Part shown: positions 8,385 to 17,531 of the stretch, in pieces | Layout of the letters: each line of letters starts with the position of its first letter | Position numbering within the stretch: position 1 is the stretch's first letter | Translations under genes and position numbers: made by a program | NCBI RefSeq assembly: GCF_003049705.1 | Contig: NZ_PIRF01000001.1 | Span: 310,001 to 374,000 of the forward strand | Direction: 5' to 3' | DNA from: Campylobacter concisus | GTDB taxonomy: Bacteria; Campylobacterota; Campylobacteria; Campylobacterales; Campylobacteraceae | Length of the DNA stretch: 64,000 bases | The notes under the pieces: generated by a model | What the model saw: only the letters and a program-made list of their open reading frames with translations | Told to the model about the DNA's origin: nothing | Databases searched by the model: none

Positions 8385-9716
8385 TTGGTAAATTTAGAGC
8401 ATATTAGAGAAAATATAATTTTAAAAAATGGCATTTATTATTTTGATTTTACAGCTTCAGGGCTAGCTTATAAACCTATCGAAGATGAGATAGCAAAAAT
8501 ACTTCAAACATACGCAAATACACACTCTATCAGCTCATCAAATGCCTATAAAACCGCTCAAATTTATGAAGATTCAAGACGTGAATTAAAAAGCTTGCTA
8601 GGACTTGATGATAGTTTTTATCTTTTTGCTTGTGGCAATGGAGCTACCGGCGCGATAAAGAAATTTCAAGAAATTTTAGGAATTTATGCACCGCCAGCGT
8701 TAAAAAAAAGATATGCCCTAAAGCCAGATGAAAATTCTCCACTTGTTGTGCTTGGCCCTTATGAGCATCATTCAAATGAGATAAGCTTTAGGCAAGCACT
8801 TTGTGAGGTTGAGCGTATCAGGCTTGATAAAAATGGAGGGATCGACTTTAATCATTTGGAGCAAATTTTAAGGATAAATGTCGGTCGTGAGATCATCGCA
8901 ACTTTTAGTGTGGCTTCAAATGTGACTGGGGTTTTGAGTGACTACCGCAAAATTTATACTCTTATAAAATCTTATGGCGGCATTGTGGCATTTGATGCTG
9001 CAAGTTTTAGCGCTTATGGAAATATTGATTGTGACTATTTTGATGCTCTTTTTTTATCGCCACATAAATTACTTGGTGGAGTTGGAAGTTGTGGGCTTCT
9101 TGCTATAAAAAAGATACTTGCAAACTCAGATGAGCCGACATTTGCTGGTGGTGGAACGGTAAGTTATGTCAGCAAAAACTACGCTATATTTGTAAAAGAT
9201 AGTGAGCAGCTAGAAGAGGCTGGCACTCCGCCTATTTTAGGACTTATAAGGGTAAATTTGGCTTATAGGCTAAGAAATGAGATAGGATTTGAGACAATAT
9301 ATGAAAACGAGAGCGAGCTTGGAGAGTATTTTGAGAAAAGACTAACAGAAATTCCTGAGCTTACGTGCTATCATCCAAATAACATAAAGCGTTTGCCGAT
9401 ATTTGCTTTTAATGTGACTGGTGTTTCGTCTTATGAATTAGCCAAAGTTTTAAGTAAAGAATACGGCATTCAAACGCGTGCAGGATGTTCTTGTGCTGGG
9501 CCGTATGGACACGATTTGCTTCATTTAAAAGAAGATGCACTATTTACCCATAAGCCAGGCTGGGTAAGGGCTGGACTCCACTATACGCATACGCTACAAG
9601 ACGTGGATTATTTAGTAGATGCATTAAAAAATAGCATTAAGAAGTATTCAAGCATTTGGAAGGTCGATGATCCTTTTAGTGTTGATAAAATTTCAGGTTG
9701 CAAGGGAGATAGATGA
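8385..9716 (+). CDS. Class V aminotransferase, cysteine-desulfurase-like (paralog 1)
   Basis: A 443-residue PLP enzyme of the aminotransferase class V/SufS-like superfamily. The cofactor lysine is Lys228 in LSPHKLLGG. Near the C terminus TRAGCSCAGPYGH places Cys368 and Cys370 where SufS-type desulfurases carry the persulfide cysteine. The N-terminal DFTASGLAYKP and ANTHS motifs are also typical. C. jejuni has a related protein (Cj0791c). Substrate unknown: desulfurase, selenocysteine lyase or another beta-lyase are possible. The start is TTG at 8385 with AAGGG upstream. It overlaps thiD by 4 bp, and a close paralog lies on the other side of thiE. Confidence 0.85.
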   Translation: MVNLEHIRENIILKNGIYYFDFTASGLAYKPIEDEIAKILQTYANTHSISSSNAYKTAQIYEDSRRELKSLLGLDDSFYLFACGNGATGAIKKFQEILGIYAPPALKKRYALKPDENSPLVVLGPYEHHSNEISFRQALCEVERIRLDKNGGIDFNHLEQILRINVGREIIATFSVASNVTGVLSDYRKIYTLIKSYGGIVAFDAASFSAYGNIDCDYFDALFLSPHKLLGGVGSCGLLAIKKILANSDEPTFAGGGTVSYVSKNYAIFVKDSEQLEEAGTPPILGLIRVNLAYRLRNEIGFETIYENESELGEYFEKRLTEIPELTCYHPNNIKRLPIFAFNVTGVSSYELAKVLSKEYGIQTRAGCSCAGPYGHDLLHLKEDALFTHKPGWVRAGLHYTHTLQDVDYLVDALKNSIKKYSSIWKVDDPFSVDKISGCKGDR

Positions 9717-10459
9717 AAAATATATTAATCATTGCAGGAAGTGATAGTGTTGGTGGTGCTGGCGTGCAGGCTGATATTAAGACATGCGAGGCATTTTCTT
9801 GCTACGCAGCGACGGCTATCACGGCTCTTACGGCACAAAATACAAATGGCGTTAGCAATATCTTTGCTACAAATGTTACAAATCTAAATGAACAAATCAA
9901 AATGGTAGACGAAGAGCTAAACATAGATGCCATAAAGGTTGGTATGCTTTTTAATAAAGAGCTTATATCTTGCGTTGGCTCTTGGCTTGAAAAATTTCAT
10001 AAGCAAGGCATTAAAATAGTAATAGACCCAGTTTGCGTAGCAAAATCAGGCTCAAAGCTACTAGAAGATGACGCGATAGCAAGCTTAAAAGAGCTTTTTA
10101 AATTTGCAGACATTATTACGCCAAATATCGATGAAGCCAAAGTTTTGGAGCTTGATAGCAAAAATTTACCTTGCGATATGATCTTAAAGCGAAGCACGGT
10201 TGCAGAAATTTGCGAAGATACTCTTTTTAAAAAAAATGGTGATGTGCTTAAATTTGAAGAGCCACTAATAAAACCAGAGATCATGCATGGGGCTGGATGT
10301 AGCTTTGCAAGTGCGCTGGCCTGCTTGCTGGCAAATGGACACACCAAAGAAGAGGCCATAAAGCTAGCCAAAAGATACATTTTAAATGCTATTAAAAATG
10401 CAATTACGACAAAATTTGGCAAACGCCTACTAAATCATAAAGTCGGTATAAATGGCTGA
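9713..10459 (+). CDS. thiD: Hydroxymethylpyrimidine/phosphomethylpyrimidine kinase
   Basis: A 248-residue ribokinase-fold enzyme that phosphorylates HMP and HMP-P to HMP-PP for thiamine synthesis. It opens with IAGSDSVGGAGVQADIKT, the ThiD substrate motif, has ALTAQNT near residue 41 and IVIDPVCVAKSG near 100-115, and ends with the GAGC(S/T)FASALA anion-hole motif near 193. It overlaps the upstream aminotransferase (ATGA) and thiE (8 bp), so the three genes are translated together. Confidence 0.95.
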   Translation: MKNILIIAGSDSVGGAGVQADIKTCEAFSCYAATAITALTAQNTNGVSNIFATNVTNLNEQIKMVDEELNIDAIKVGMLFNKELISCVGSWLEKFHKQGIKIVIDPVCVAKSGSKLLEDDAIASLKELFKFADIITPNIDEAKVLELDSKNLPCDMILKRSTVAEICEDTLFKKNGDVLKFEEPLIKPEIMHGAGCSFASALACLLANGHTKEEAIKLAKRYILNAIKNAITTKFGKRLLNHKVGING

Positions 10460-11057
10460 AATTTATGCGATTAGTGACGATGTGCTGATGCCTGAAAATT
10501 TAGCCTTGCAATACACTAAAGAAATTTTAGAGTGTGGGGTTAAATTTTTCCAATTTCGCTCCAAAAAAATACCTAAAAATGAGAGACTGGCTAGTGAAAT
10601 TTTCAACCTATGCGAAAAATTTGGAGCCAGATTTATCGTAAATGATGATATTTTATTTGCTGCTCATATAGGTGCAAAGTCCGTGCATTTGGGAAAAGAT
10701 GATGCGAGCATAAAAGAGGCGTTTGAAATTTTAGGAGATGATGCGTATGTTGGCGTTAGTTGTTATGATAGTTTAGATCTTGCTCTTAAAGCAAAGCAAA
10801 ATGGTGCAAGCTATGTGGCTTTTGGAGCGATGTTTAAAAGCCCTACAAAGCCAAATGTACCGCTTTGCAAGATCGAAACTATATTACAAGCAAAAGAAAT
10901 GGAAATGAATGTATGTGTCATAGGAGGCATAAATGCTAGCAACATTGCAAGTGTCGCTAGAGTAAAGCCAGACATGGTCGCCTTAATATCTGCTATATAT
11001 AAAGATGGCACGATAAAGAAAAATATAGAAAATTTACAAAGAAATTTATTGCTTTAA
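10452..11057 (+). CDS. thiE: Thiamine phosphate synthase
   Basis: A 201-residue TIM-barrel enzyme that joins HMP-PP and thiazole phosphate. Visible family motifs are FQFRSKK (usual form QxRxK), FIVNDD, GAKSVHLGKDD, VGVSCYD, FGAMFKSPTK and CVIGGINASN. Its start lies inside the thiD 3' end. With ThiD it forms the final steps of the thiamine pathway; thiazole-synthesis genes are not in this window. Confidence 0.95.
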   Translation: MAEIYAISDDVLMPENLALQYTKEILECGVKFFQFRSKKIPKNERLASEIFNLCEKFGARFIVNDDILFAAHIGAKSVHLGKDDASIKEAFEILGDDAYVGVSCYDSLDLALKAKQNGASYVAFGAMFKSPTKPNVPLCKIETILQAKEMEMNVCVIGGINASNIASVARVKPDMVALISAIYKDGTIKKNIENLQRNLLL

Positions 11058-11127
11058 AAGATGCTTGTTTTGCAAGCTTTTTTATCAAAATTTCATTATA
11101 ATCCCTGCTTTAAATAAAAGGAAAACA

Positions 11128-12402
11128 TTGCTAAATATCGATGAAGTAAGAAAAAATATCATTTTAAAAGAGGGTCTTTATTATTTTGACTACACAGCTT
11201 CAGGTCTTGCTTATAAGCCCATTGAAGATGAAATTTTAAAATTTTTAAAAACCTACGCAAACACTCACTCAGATAGTAGTTCAAGCGCAGTGCTAACGCA
11301 AAAATGCTATGAAAATGCAAGAGCTGAGTTAAAAAGCTTATTGGGCCTTGATGATAGTTTTTATCTTATTGCGACTGGTCAAGGGGCAACGGCTGCGATA
11401 AAGAAATTTCAGGAGATAATGGGAATTTATATCTCACCAGCTACAAGAGTTTTGATCGGTAAAGCAAATTTAAGAAAATTAAACTTGCCACTAGCGATCA
11501 TTGGCCCTTATGAGCATCACTCCGTTGAAGTTAGCTTAAGAGAAGGGCTTTGTGATATAAAACGTATAGAGCTTGATGAAAATAATGAGATAGATTATGC
11601 GATGCTTGAGAATACATTAAAGCAAAATACAAAAAGAAAGATAATAGCTAGCTTTAGTGCTGCCTCAAACGTCACTGGCGTTAAAACTGATTATAAAAAA
11701 ATTTACTCGCTGATTAAAAAATATAATGGTATTTTGGCTCTTGATGTGGCCACTCTTAGTGCTTATGAAAATGTTGATTGCAGATATTTTGACGCACTGT
11801 TTCTCTCGCCTCACAAACTACTTGGAGGAGTTGGGAGTTGTGGGCTTTTGGCTATCAAAAAAGAGCTTTGTAAAAATTTGCCTACATTTGCAGCAGGAGG
11901 CACAGTCAAGTACGTAAGCAGGACATCGCATGTTTTTACTAGTGAAGTTGAAAATTTAGAAGAGGGCGGTACACCGCCGATAATGCAGCTAATCCGTGCA
12001 AATTTAGCCTATAAACTAAGAAACGAAATCGGACTTAATAATATCAAAGTAGCTGAATGTGAGTTAGGCGAGATGTTTTGCAAAGAGCTAGAAAAGATAG
12101 ATGAGGTGATAAATTATTGCCCTGAAAATTTAGACAGATTACCTATTTTTGCATTTAATGTAAAAGGCATTTCGCCTTATGATTTTGCTGCGAGCCTAAG
12201 TAGTGATTTTGGTATACAAACACGCGCAGGCTGTGATTGTGCTGGGCCGTATGGACATGATTTGCTTAATCTAAAAGATAATACCATTTTTGACGAAAAG
12301 CCTGGCTGGGTGCGTGTTAGCATTCACTACACGCATACAAAAGAGGATATAAAATATCTTATAAACGCCATAAATTCTTGCATCAAAAAATACAAAGCTT
12401 GA
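11128..12402 (+). CDS. Class V aminotransferase, cysteine-desulfurase-like (paralog 2)
   Basis: A 424-residue paralog of the 8385-9716 product, alike from end to end. The PLP lysine is Lys230 in LSPHKLLGG. The C-terminal cysteine motif is TRAGCDCAGPYGH (Cys369, Cys371), with Ser changed to Asp between the cysteines. An open frame begins at 11065, but the TTG at 11128, preceded by AAAAGGAAAA, aligns with the start of paralog 1 (both begin M-x-N then a short stretch to IRENI or VRKNI), so I chose it. It ends 17 bp before the convergent rodA stop. Function unknown; position next to thiDE hints at sulfur handling, which is inference. Confidence 0.85.
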   Translation: MLNIDEVRKNIILKEGLYYFDYTASGLAYKPIEDEILKFLKTYANTHSDSSSSAVLTQKCYENARAELKSLLGLDDSFYLIATGQGATAAIKKFQEIMGIYISPATRVLIGKANLRKLNLPLAIIGPYEHHSVEVSLREGLCDIKRIELDENNEIDYAMLENTLKQNTKRKIIASFSAASNVTGVKTDYKKIYSLIKKYNGILALDVATLSAYENVDCRYFDALFLSPHKLLGGVGSCGLLAIKKELCKNLPTFAAGGTVKYVSRTSHVFTSEVENLEEGGTPPIMQLIRANLAYKLRNEIGLNNIKVAECELGEMFCKELEKIDEVINYCPENLDRLPIFAFNVKGISPYDFAASLSSDFGIQTRAGCDCAGPYGHDLLNLKDNTIFDEKPGWVRVSIHYTHTKEDIKYLINAINSCIKKYKA

Positions 12403-12419
12403 TACTTGCAGAGAAAATT

Positions 12420-13526
12420 TTAGAAGTGAATTTTTATAAAGCTATAAGTTCTATCAAATCTAAAAGTTAGCAAATTTTGCAAAATTCCAAAAAGCACCAT
12501 AAATGTAACAAAACTACTTCCGCCGTAACTAAAAAATGGTAGCGGCACACCTACAACTGGTGCAAAACCTATCGTCATTGAGACATTTACACCCACATAA
12601 ACGAAAATAAGTGCAGCAATCCCCGTTGTGGTAACTTGCGTAAAATAGTCGTTTTTTAGGCCGTAATTTAAACTTAAAAGATGTGTTATAAGTGCTCCAT
12701 AAAGTCCAAGCAAAAACAATCCACCATAAAAGCCAAAACGCTCGATATTGTAGGCAAAGATGAAGTCACTTGTGGCGATTGGCAAAAATTTAAAGTGTGT
12801 CTGAGTTGCCTCATCTTTTGGCTTGCCTTTGAGTCCACCACTACCTATGGCGATGATGCTTTGTTTGACGTGATAGCTTGGCTCTTCAGCGATAAAATCG
12901 TGAATCCTCTTTTTCTGATAATCATGCAAATTTTCATACAAAACCGGCGCCAAAAAGCCTATTGCAAGGATGATAGTGATCCAAATTTTCTTATTTACGC
13001 CGATGACAAAAAGGATAGTGTAGCCAACTATTAAAAGTATGAGTGCGGTGCCAAGATCAGGCTCTTTCATAATGAGCGCAAATGGCAAAAGTATGTAAAA
13101 ACTAAGCTTTAAAAAATCTTTTACTCCGTATCCATTAGCTTCTGGAGGACGCTGTTTGATGAGATAGGCTAGCATTAGTAAAAAAGCTGGTTTCATCAGT
13201 TCTGATGGCTGAAGTGTGAAGTGAACAAAAGGAATTTCTAGCCAGCGTTTGGCTCCTAGCTTGCTAACGCCAAAGAGATCGACGCTTAAAAGCAGCACAA
13301 TGCAGACCCAGTAAAACATCGGAATGATCCAGTCTATACGCCTAATGGGCAATAAAAATGCGACACAAAATGAAACAAATCCGATACCAAAATATACAAG
13401 CTGTTTGTTTGCTAAGACGTCGTTTGCTTCGGAAACTAGGATGTAAGAGATGGCTATGATTGGGATTATTAAAAACGGCTGAATAAAATCAAAATGTGTT
13501 AAAATACGCCGATCTAGTTTTATCAA
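12420..13526 (-). CDS. rodA: Peptidoglycan glycosyltransferase RodA (SEDS family)
   Basis: A 368-residue inner-membrane protein with about ten hydrophobic segments. SEDS motifs are visible: GAKRWLEI near residue 88, QPSELMKPA, KEPDLGTALI near 158, and the C-terminal VPLPFFSYGGSSF near 330. RodA polymerises glycan strands for lateral wall growth with PBP2. The start is TTG at 13526 with AAGG 8 bp upstream. The gene is single on the minus strand, facing the plus-strand wall/division operon. In C. jejuni this protein is called MrdB and sits next to the same pseudouridine synthase. Confidence 0.95.
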   Translation of the reverse strand: MIKLDRRILTHFDFIQPFLIIPIIAISYILVSEANDVLANKQLVYFGIGFVSFCVAFLLPIRRIDWIIPMFYWVCIVLLLSVDLFGVSKLGAKRWLEIPFVHFTLQPSELMKPAFLLMLAYLIKQRPPEANGYGVKDFLKLSFYILLPFALIMKEPDLGTALILLIVGYTILFVIGVNKKIWITIILAIGFLAPVLYENLHDYQKKRIHDFIAEEPSYHVKQSIIAIGSGGLKGKPKDEATQTHFKFLPIATSDFIFAYNIERFGFYGGLFLLGLYGALITHLLSLNYGLKNDYFTQVTTTGIAALIFVYVGVNVSMTIGFAPVVGVPLPFFSYGGSSFVTFMVLFGILQNLLTFRFDRTYSFIKIHF

Positions 13527-13578
13527 GAAGCAAACCTTAATTTTTGGGCTAGATTATATCACAAACAAGGCTTTGATT

Positions 13579-14550
13579 TTGGTTAAATTTAATGTTTTAA
13601 ACAGCTCAAGACTCGACGTAGCAGTAGCCAAAGAGCTTCAAATTTCACGCAATCAAGCTTTAAATTTGATAAAAGACTCCCTTGTAAGCGTAAATTTAAA
13701 ACCAGTCTCAAAACCAAGCTTTTTACTGAGCGAAAACGATGAAATTTGCGTAAATTTTGCCCCAAGAAAAGAGGTGCAAAACGAATACGAAGTAAATTTT
13801 GACATCCCAATCATCTACGAAGATGACGATCTCATAGTGCTAAACAAGCCCCCACAAATCGTCGTTCATCAAGCTCCGAGTGTAAAAGAGGCGACACTTG
13901 TTGAATGGCTAAATAAAAAGGGATTTATGCTCTCAAATTTAAATGGCGATGTAAGAGCTGGCATCGTCCACCGCCTAGATAAGGGTACAAGTGGTGCTAT
14001 CGTCGTTGCTAAAAACAACTTCACCCATGCAAAACTTAGCGAGCAGCTAAGCGATAAGAGTATGGGGCGAATTTATCTAGCACTCACCGACCTGCCGTTA
14101 AAAGAGGATGTCATCATAGAAAAGCCAATCGGCAGAAATCCAAACAATCGCCTAAAAAAAGCGATCGTTGCGGATGCTAAATTTGCAAAAAGTGCCTTTG
14201 TAAATTTACTAAGCGAAAATGGCATAAATTTAATAGCAGCAAAACTTTTTACAGGCAGGACTCATCAGATAAGAGTGCACCTATCTAGCATAAACCGCCA
14301 TATTTTAGGCGATGATTTATACGGATTTAAGAGCCAAGGCGATAAAATAAGCAGGGTTATGCTTCACGCTTATATGCTTTATTTTATCCATCCAAGAACT
14401 GGCAAAAGGGTAGAATTTACCGCAAAAACGTATGATGACTTTAACCAGATAATTTACAAAAAAATTCCCAAGGAGATTTTTGATGAAAAAATTTGCCCTA
14501 CGCATATTGACACCATTTTTAGCAGCTTTCTTGGCGGGATGCGGCTCTAG
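13579..14550 (+). CDS. RluA-family rRNA pseudouridine synthase
   Basis: A 323-residue enzyme with an N-terminal S4 RNA-binding domain (about 1-70) and a catalytic domain containing GIVHRLDKGTSGAIVV, where the aspartate is the catalytic residue, plus the FTGRTHQIRVHL motif. It isomerises uridine to pseudouridine in rRNA; RluD-like is most likely, but target sites cannot be read. TTG at 13579 has AAGG at 8 bp, better spaced than the TTG at 13573. The 3' end overlaps flpA by about 68 bp, so the two genes are coupled. Confidence 0.9.
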   Translation: MVKFNVLNSSRLDVAVAKELQISRNQALNLIKDSLVSVNLKPVSKPSFLLSENDEICVNFAPRKEVQNEYEVNFDIPIIYEDDDLIVLNKPPQIVVHQAPSVKEATLVEWLNKKGFMLSNLNGDVRAGIVHRLDKGTSGAIVVAKNNFTHAKLSEQLSDKSMGRIYLALTDLPLKEDVIIEKPIGRNPNNRLKKAIVADAKFAKSAFVNLLSENGINLIAAKLFTGRTHQIRVHLSSINRHILGDDLYGFKSQGDKISRVMLHAYMLYFIHPRTGKRVEFTAKTYDDFNQIIYKKIPKEIFDEKICPTHIDTIFSSFLGGMRL

Positions 14551-15689
14551 CGTACCGACTCAGCAAAGCATGTCACTACCTACGATTACAAGTTTAAAAA
14601 CTATTTCAGATATGACAGAAGTTGGCTTCGAGTGGAATCCGGTAACAGATGAGAGCGTCGTTGGCTACTATCTTTACCGCTCAAATCCAAATGATGCAAA
14701 CTCAAAAATGCAACTAGTTGCAAACATAAAAGACCGCTTTGCAACGCACTATGTGGACCGCAATCTAGCTCCAGAGACAACCTACTCGTACCAAATGAGA
14801 ACCTACTCAAGTAACGCCATCTCTCAACCGGGCACGATCGCAACAGCAACCACAAAGCCGCTACTTGACTCAGTACCGTTTTCGCAAGCTATTACAGGGC
14901 TTCCAGGACGTGTAAAAGTGATCTGGAGACCACATCCTGATAGCACCGTGGCAAGCTATATTATTCAAAGAAGTGATGCAGGAGCTAATAAATTTAGTCA
15001 AATCGCAGAGGTAAATGGCAGACTAAATGCTGAATATATCGACACTGAGGTAAAACCTGGTAAGTCTTATGAGTATAGAATTTTAGTTAAAACTTCTTCA
15101 GGCGTTGTTTCAAAACCAAGCCAAAACATAAGTGCAACGACAAAGGAGTTACCCTAAATCAGTAACAAACCTTCAGGCAACAAAAAATGCACCAAAAAAG
15201 ATAATTTTAACTTGGGATTACGCGCCAGCTGAGGATTTTGCTTATTTTAAGGTTTATAGGACAGTGAGTAAAATTTTACCTTACACATACCTAGCAAAAA
15301 CGACTAGCAACACTTATGAGGATCTCATAAACACAAATGCAGCTACGAGATATTACAGGGTCACAGCAGTCGATAAAGACGGCCTTGAGAGCTTAAAACA
15401 AGAAGAGCCAATTGTGGGGATAACACTTGGTGCGCCAAAGACTCCAAATATTAGTGCTAGCTACGATGGTAGCGGCGTAAATGTAAACTGGAGTGCAGTT
15501 GATAGAGCTAGTTCGTACACTGTTTATAGAAGTGGCGCAAGTGAGAAAATTTTTAGTGGCATAGATGGTACTGGACTTAGAGATGATAGCGTGCAAAAAG
15601 GAGCTAGCTATTCTTACAGCGTCGTAGCTATCGATGAGTACGGTATTGCCTCTGACAAGTCATCAAAAGCAGAAGTTAGCATAAAATAA
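14483..15689 (+). pseudogene. flpA: Fibronectin-like lipoprotein FlpA, one frameshift
   Basis: The product reads MKKFALRILTPFLAAFLAGC with lipobox LAGC (Cys20), then fibronectin type III modules (about 27-120, 125-220 and two more in the second frame). FlpA of C. jejuni is a surface adhesin that binds host fibronectin. The frame is broken at the C-run 15152-15154: the first frame stops at TAA 15155-15157, while removing one C gives KELPKSVTNLQATKN and continues to 15689. Both halves look well conserved, so the break is recent or an assembly error. The ATG at 14483 has AAGGAG upstream. It lies between rluA and trmB exactly as in C. jejuni. If the frameshift is real, only the two N-terminal modules are made. 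Confidence 0.85.
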
Positions 15690-16876
15690 TGCCAAATTTC
15701 ATCGCTTCGTCTTTAAAAGAGCTCTCGTTTCCATTTGGTAATGACAAAGTCAAATTTCTTTGGCAGGCAAATGGGCGAAACGAGAGGCTCATCTACACAA
15801 AAAATGAAGAAGAGAGCTTTTTTCTAGTTGTAAAGCCCGGTAAAAATGGCGTTGTTGTAAAGGGAGAGAAGCTTACAAAGCCAGCTAAAGTTGGTCTTTT
15901 GCAAGAGGCACTGGAGCTTTTTAAAGAGCAAAATTGCAATGATGTAATCAGCCAAGCATTTGCTGTAAAAAAGACAAATTTGACTAAAAAAGTGAGTGAA
16001 ATTTTAAGCCTTGAAGAATTTGTGCCAGCATTTTGCGAGCTAAAAGATAAATTTGATCAAATTTTTATAGAGATCGGCTTTGGTTCTGGTAGACACTTAC
16101 TTTATCAAGCCAAAAACAATCCAAATGCCTTAGTTATCGGCATAGAGGTCTATAAGCCAAGTATCGAGCAAGTAGCAAAGCTAGCTAAGGCAAATGACCT
16201 AGAAAACGTGCGTCTAATAAACACCGACGCCAGACTTTTACTCTCGCTTATTGGCTCAAATTTAGTCGATAGGGTATTTTTACATTTTCCAGTGCCATGG
16301 GATAAAGCAGAGCATAGACGTGTGGTCTCGTCGGCATTTGCACTTGAATGCGAGAGGATACTAAAGCTTGGCGGTAAATTTGAGTTAAGGACTGACAGCA
16401 AGGAGTATTGCGACTTTAGCTTGAGTAAATTTTTAGAGCCTACAAACTCAAAAATAGAAGCTTTTAAAAATAGAAATTTAGAAGTAACTAGTAAGTATGA
16501 AGACCGCTGGAGACGCCAAGATAAGGATATTTATGATGTTATTTATACTTGTGAGATTGAAAGTAGCGAGAGTGTTTTAGCTGGAGATTTTAGCTTTAAA
16601 GAAAAGACAAGCGTAAAAAATATCATTAAAAATTTTAAAAATTTTATCATCAAAAAAGAAGATTATTTTTTACATTTCGAAGAAATTTATATCATAAATG
16701 AAGATGAAATTTTGCTAAAAGTTGCTTTTGGAGCATTTAATAAACCCGAGCAATGTTTTATCAAAATAAGCGATGAGAAAAGCGAATATTTTATAAAAAA
16801 ACCGATATTAATTCGTGAGAATTTAGCTGCACACGAGCTTTTGAAGGAGTATTTGGCTGATGCAAGAGATAATTAG
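15689..16876 (+). CDS. trmB: tRNA (guanine-N7-)-methyltransferase
   Basis: A 395-residue SAM-dependent enzyme that makes m7G46 in tRNA. The SAM site is IEIGFGSGRHLLYQA (about 128-142), followed by IGIEVYKPSIEQ and the substrate motif FLHFPVPWDKAEHRRV near 195. It is longer than the roughly 240-residue E. coli enzyme because of an N-terminal extension of about 115 residues and a C-terminal tail, as in other Campylobacter. The ATG shares a base with the flpA stop (TAATG), and the 3' end overlaps ftsE by 17 bp. Confidence 0.93.
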   Translation: MPNFIASSLKELSFPFGNDKVKFLWQANGRNERLIYTKNEEESFFLVVKPGKNGVVVKGEKLTKPAKVGLLQEALELFKEQNCNDVISQAFAVKKTNLTKKVSEILSLEEFVPAFCELKDKFDQIFIEIGFGSGRHLLYQAKNNPNALVIGIEVYKPSIEQVAKLAKANDLENVRLINTDARLLLSLIGSNLVDRVFLHFPVPWDKAEHRRVVSSAFALECERILKLGGKFELRTDSKEYCDFSLSKFLEPTNSKIEAFKNRNLEVTSKYEDRWRRQDKDIYDVIYTCEIESSESVLAGDFSFKEKTSVKNIIKNFKNFIIKKEDYFLHFEEIYIINEDEILLKVAFGAFNKPEQCFIKISDEKSEYFIKKPILIRENLAAHELLKEYLADARDN

Positions 16877-17531
16877 TGCAAGAAATTTGAGCCTAGCTTA
16901 TGAACGCGATGAAATCGTAATTAATAGCGTCAATTTAGATATTTATGCAAATGATTTTGTCTTTATCACAGGCAAGAGTGGAAGTGGAAAAAGCACACTT
17001 TTAAAATCATTTTATGGAGAAATTTCACCTCTTGCTGGAGAGCTAAATGTCTGCATGACACAAATGGACGACATCGATGATAAAAGGCTTTGTGAGCTTA
17101 GGCAGCGAGTTGGCATTATATTTCAAAATTATCGTTTGATAAATGAATGGAATGTGGAAAGAAACGTTATGTTGCCCCTCATCATCAAAGGCATCAATCA
17201 AAATGTGAGCAAAAAGCAAGTGGCTAAACTTTTAAAACATGTAAATATGCTTCATAAAGCCGATAAATATCCTCGTGAGCTAAGTGGTGGTGAGCAGCAA
17301 AGAGTTGCCATGGCAAGAGCTCTAGCGCACAATCCAAATTTGCTCTTATGCGACGAGCCAACGGGAAATTTAGACGAATACTCGAGCGACGTCATCTGGT
17401 CACTTTTAAAATCAGCTAGGGAATTTTTAGGCACAAGCGTCGTTGTGGTGACTCATCACATTCCCTCAACGCTTCGTATCCCATACCGCCACTTTGTTAT
17501 AGAAAATGGAGGCGTGCATGAGATCGCTTAA
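16860..17531 (+). CDS. ftsE: Cell-division ABC ATPase FtsE
   Basis: A 223-residue ABC ATPase with Walker A GKSGSGKST (near 39-47), Q-loop IFQNYRL, signature LSGGEQQR and Walker B LLLCDEPTGNLD. FtsE partners with FtsX at the divisome and drives activation of wall amidases through an EnvC-type protein. Both FtsX and an EnvC-like protein follow immediately. The GGAG at about 16847 sits 9 bp before the ATG. It overlaps ftsX by 14 bp. Confidence 0.95.
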   Translation: MQEIISARNLSLAYERDEIVINSVNLDIYANDFVFITGKSGSGKSTLLKSFYGEISPLAGELNVCMTQMDDIDDKRLCELRQRVGIIFQNYRLINEWNVERNVMLPLIIKGINQNVSKKQVAKLLKHVNMLHKADKYPRELSGGEQQRVAMARALAHNPNLLLCDEPTGNLDEYSSDVIWSLLKSAREFLGTSVVVVTHHIPSTLRIPYRHFVIENGGVHEIA

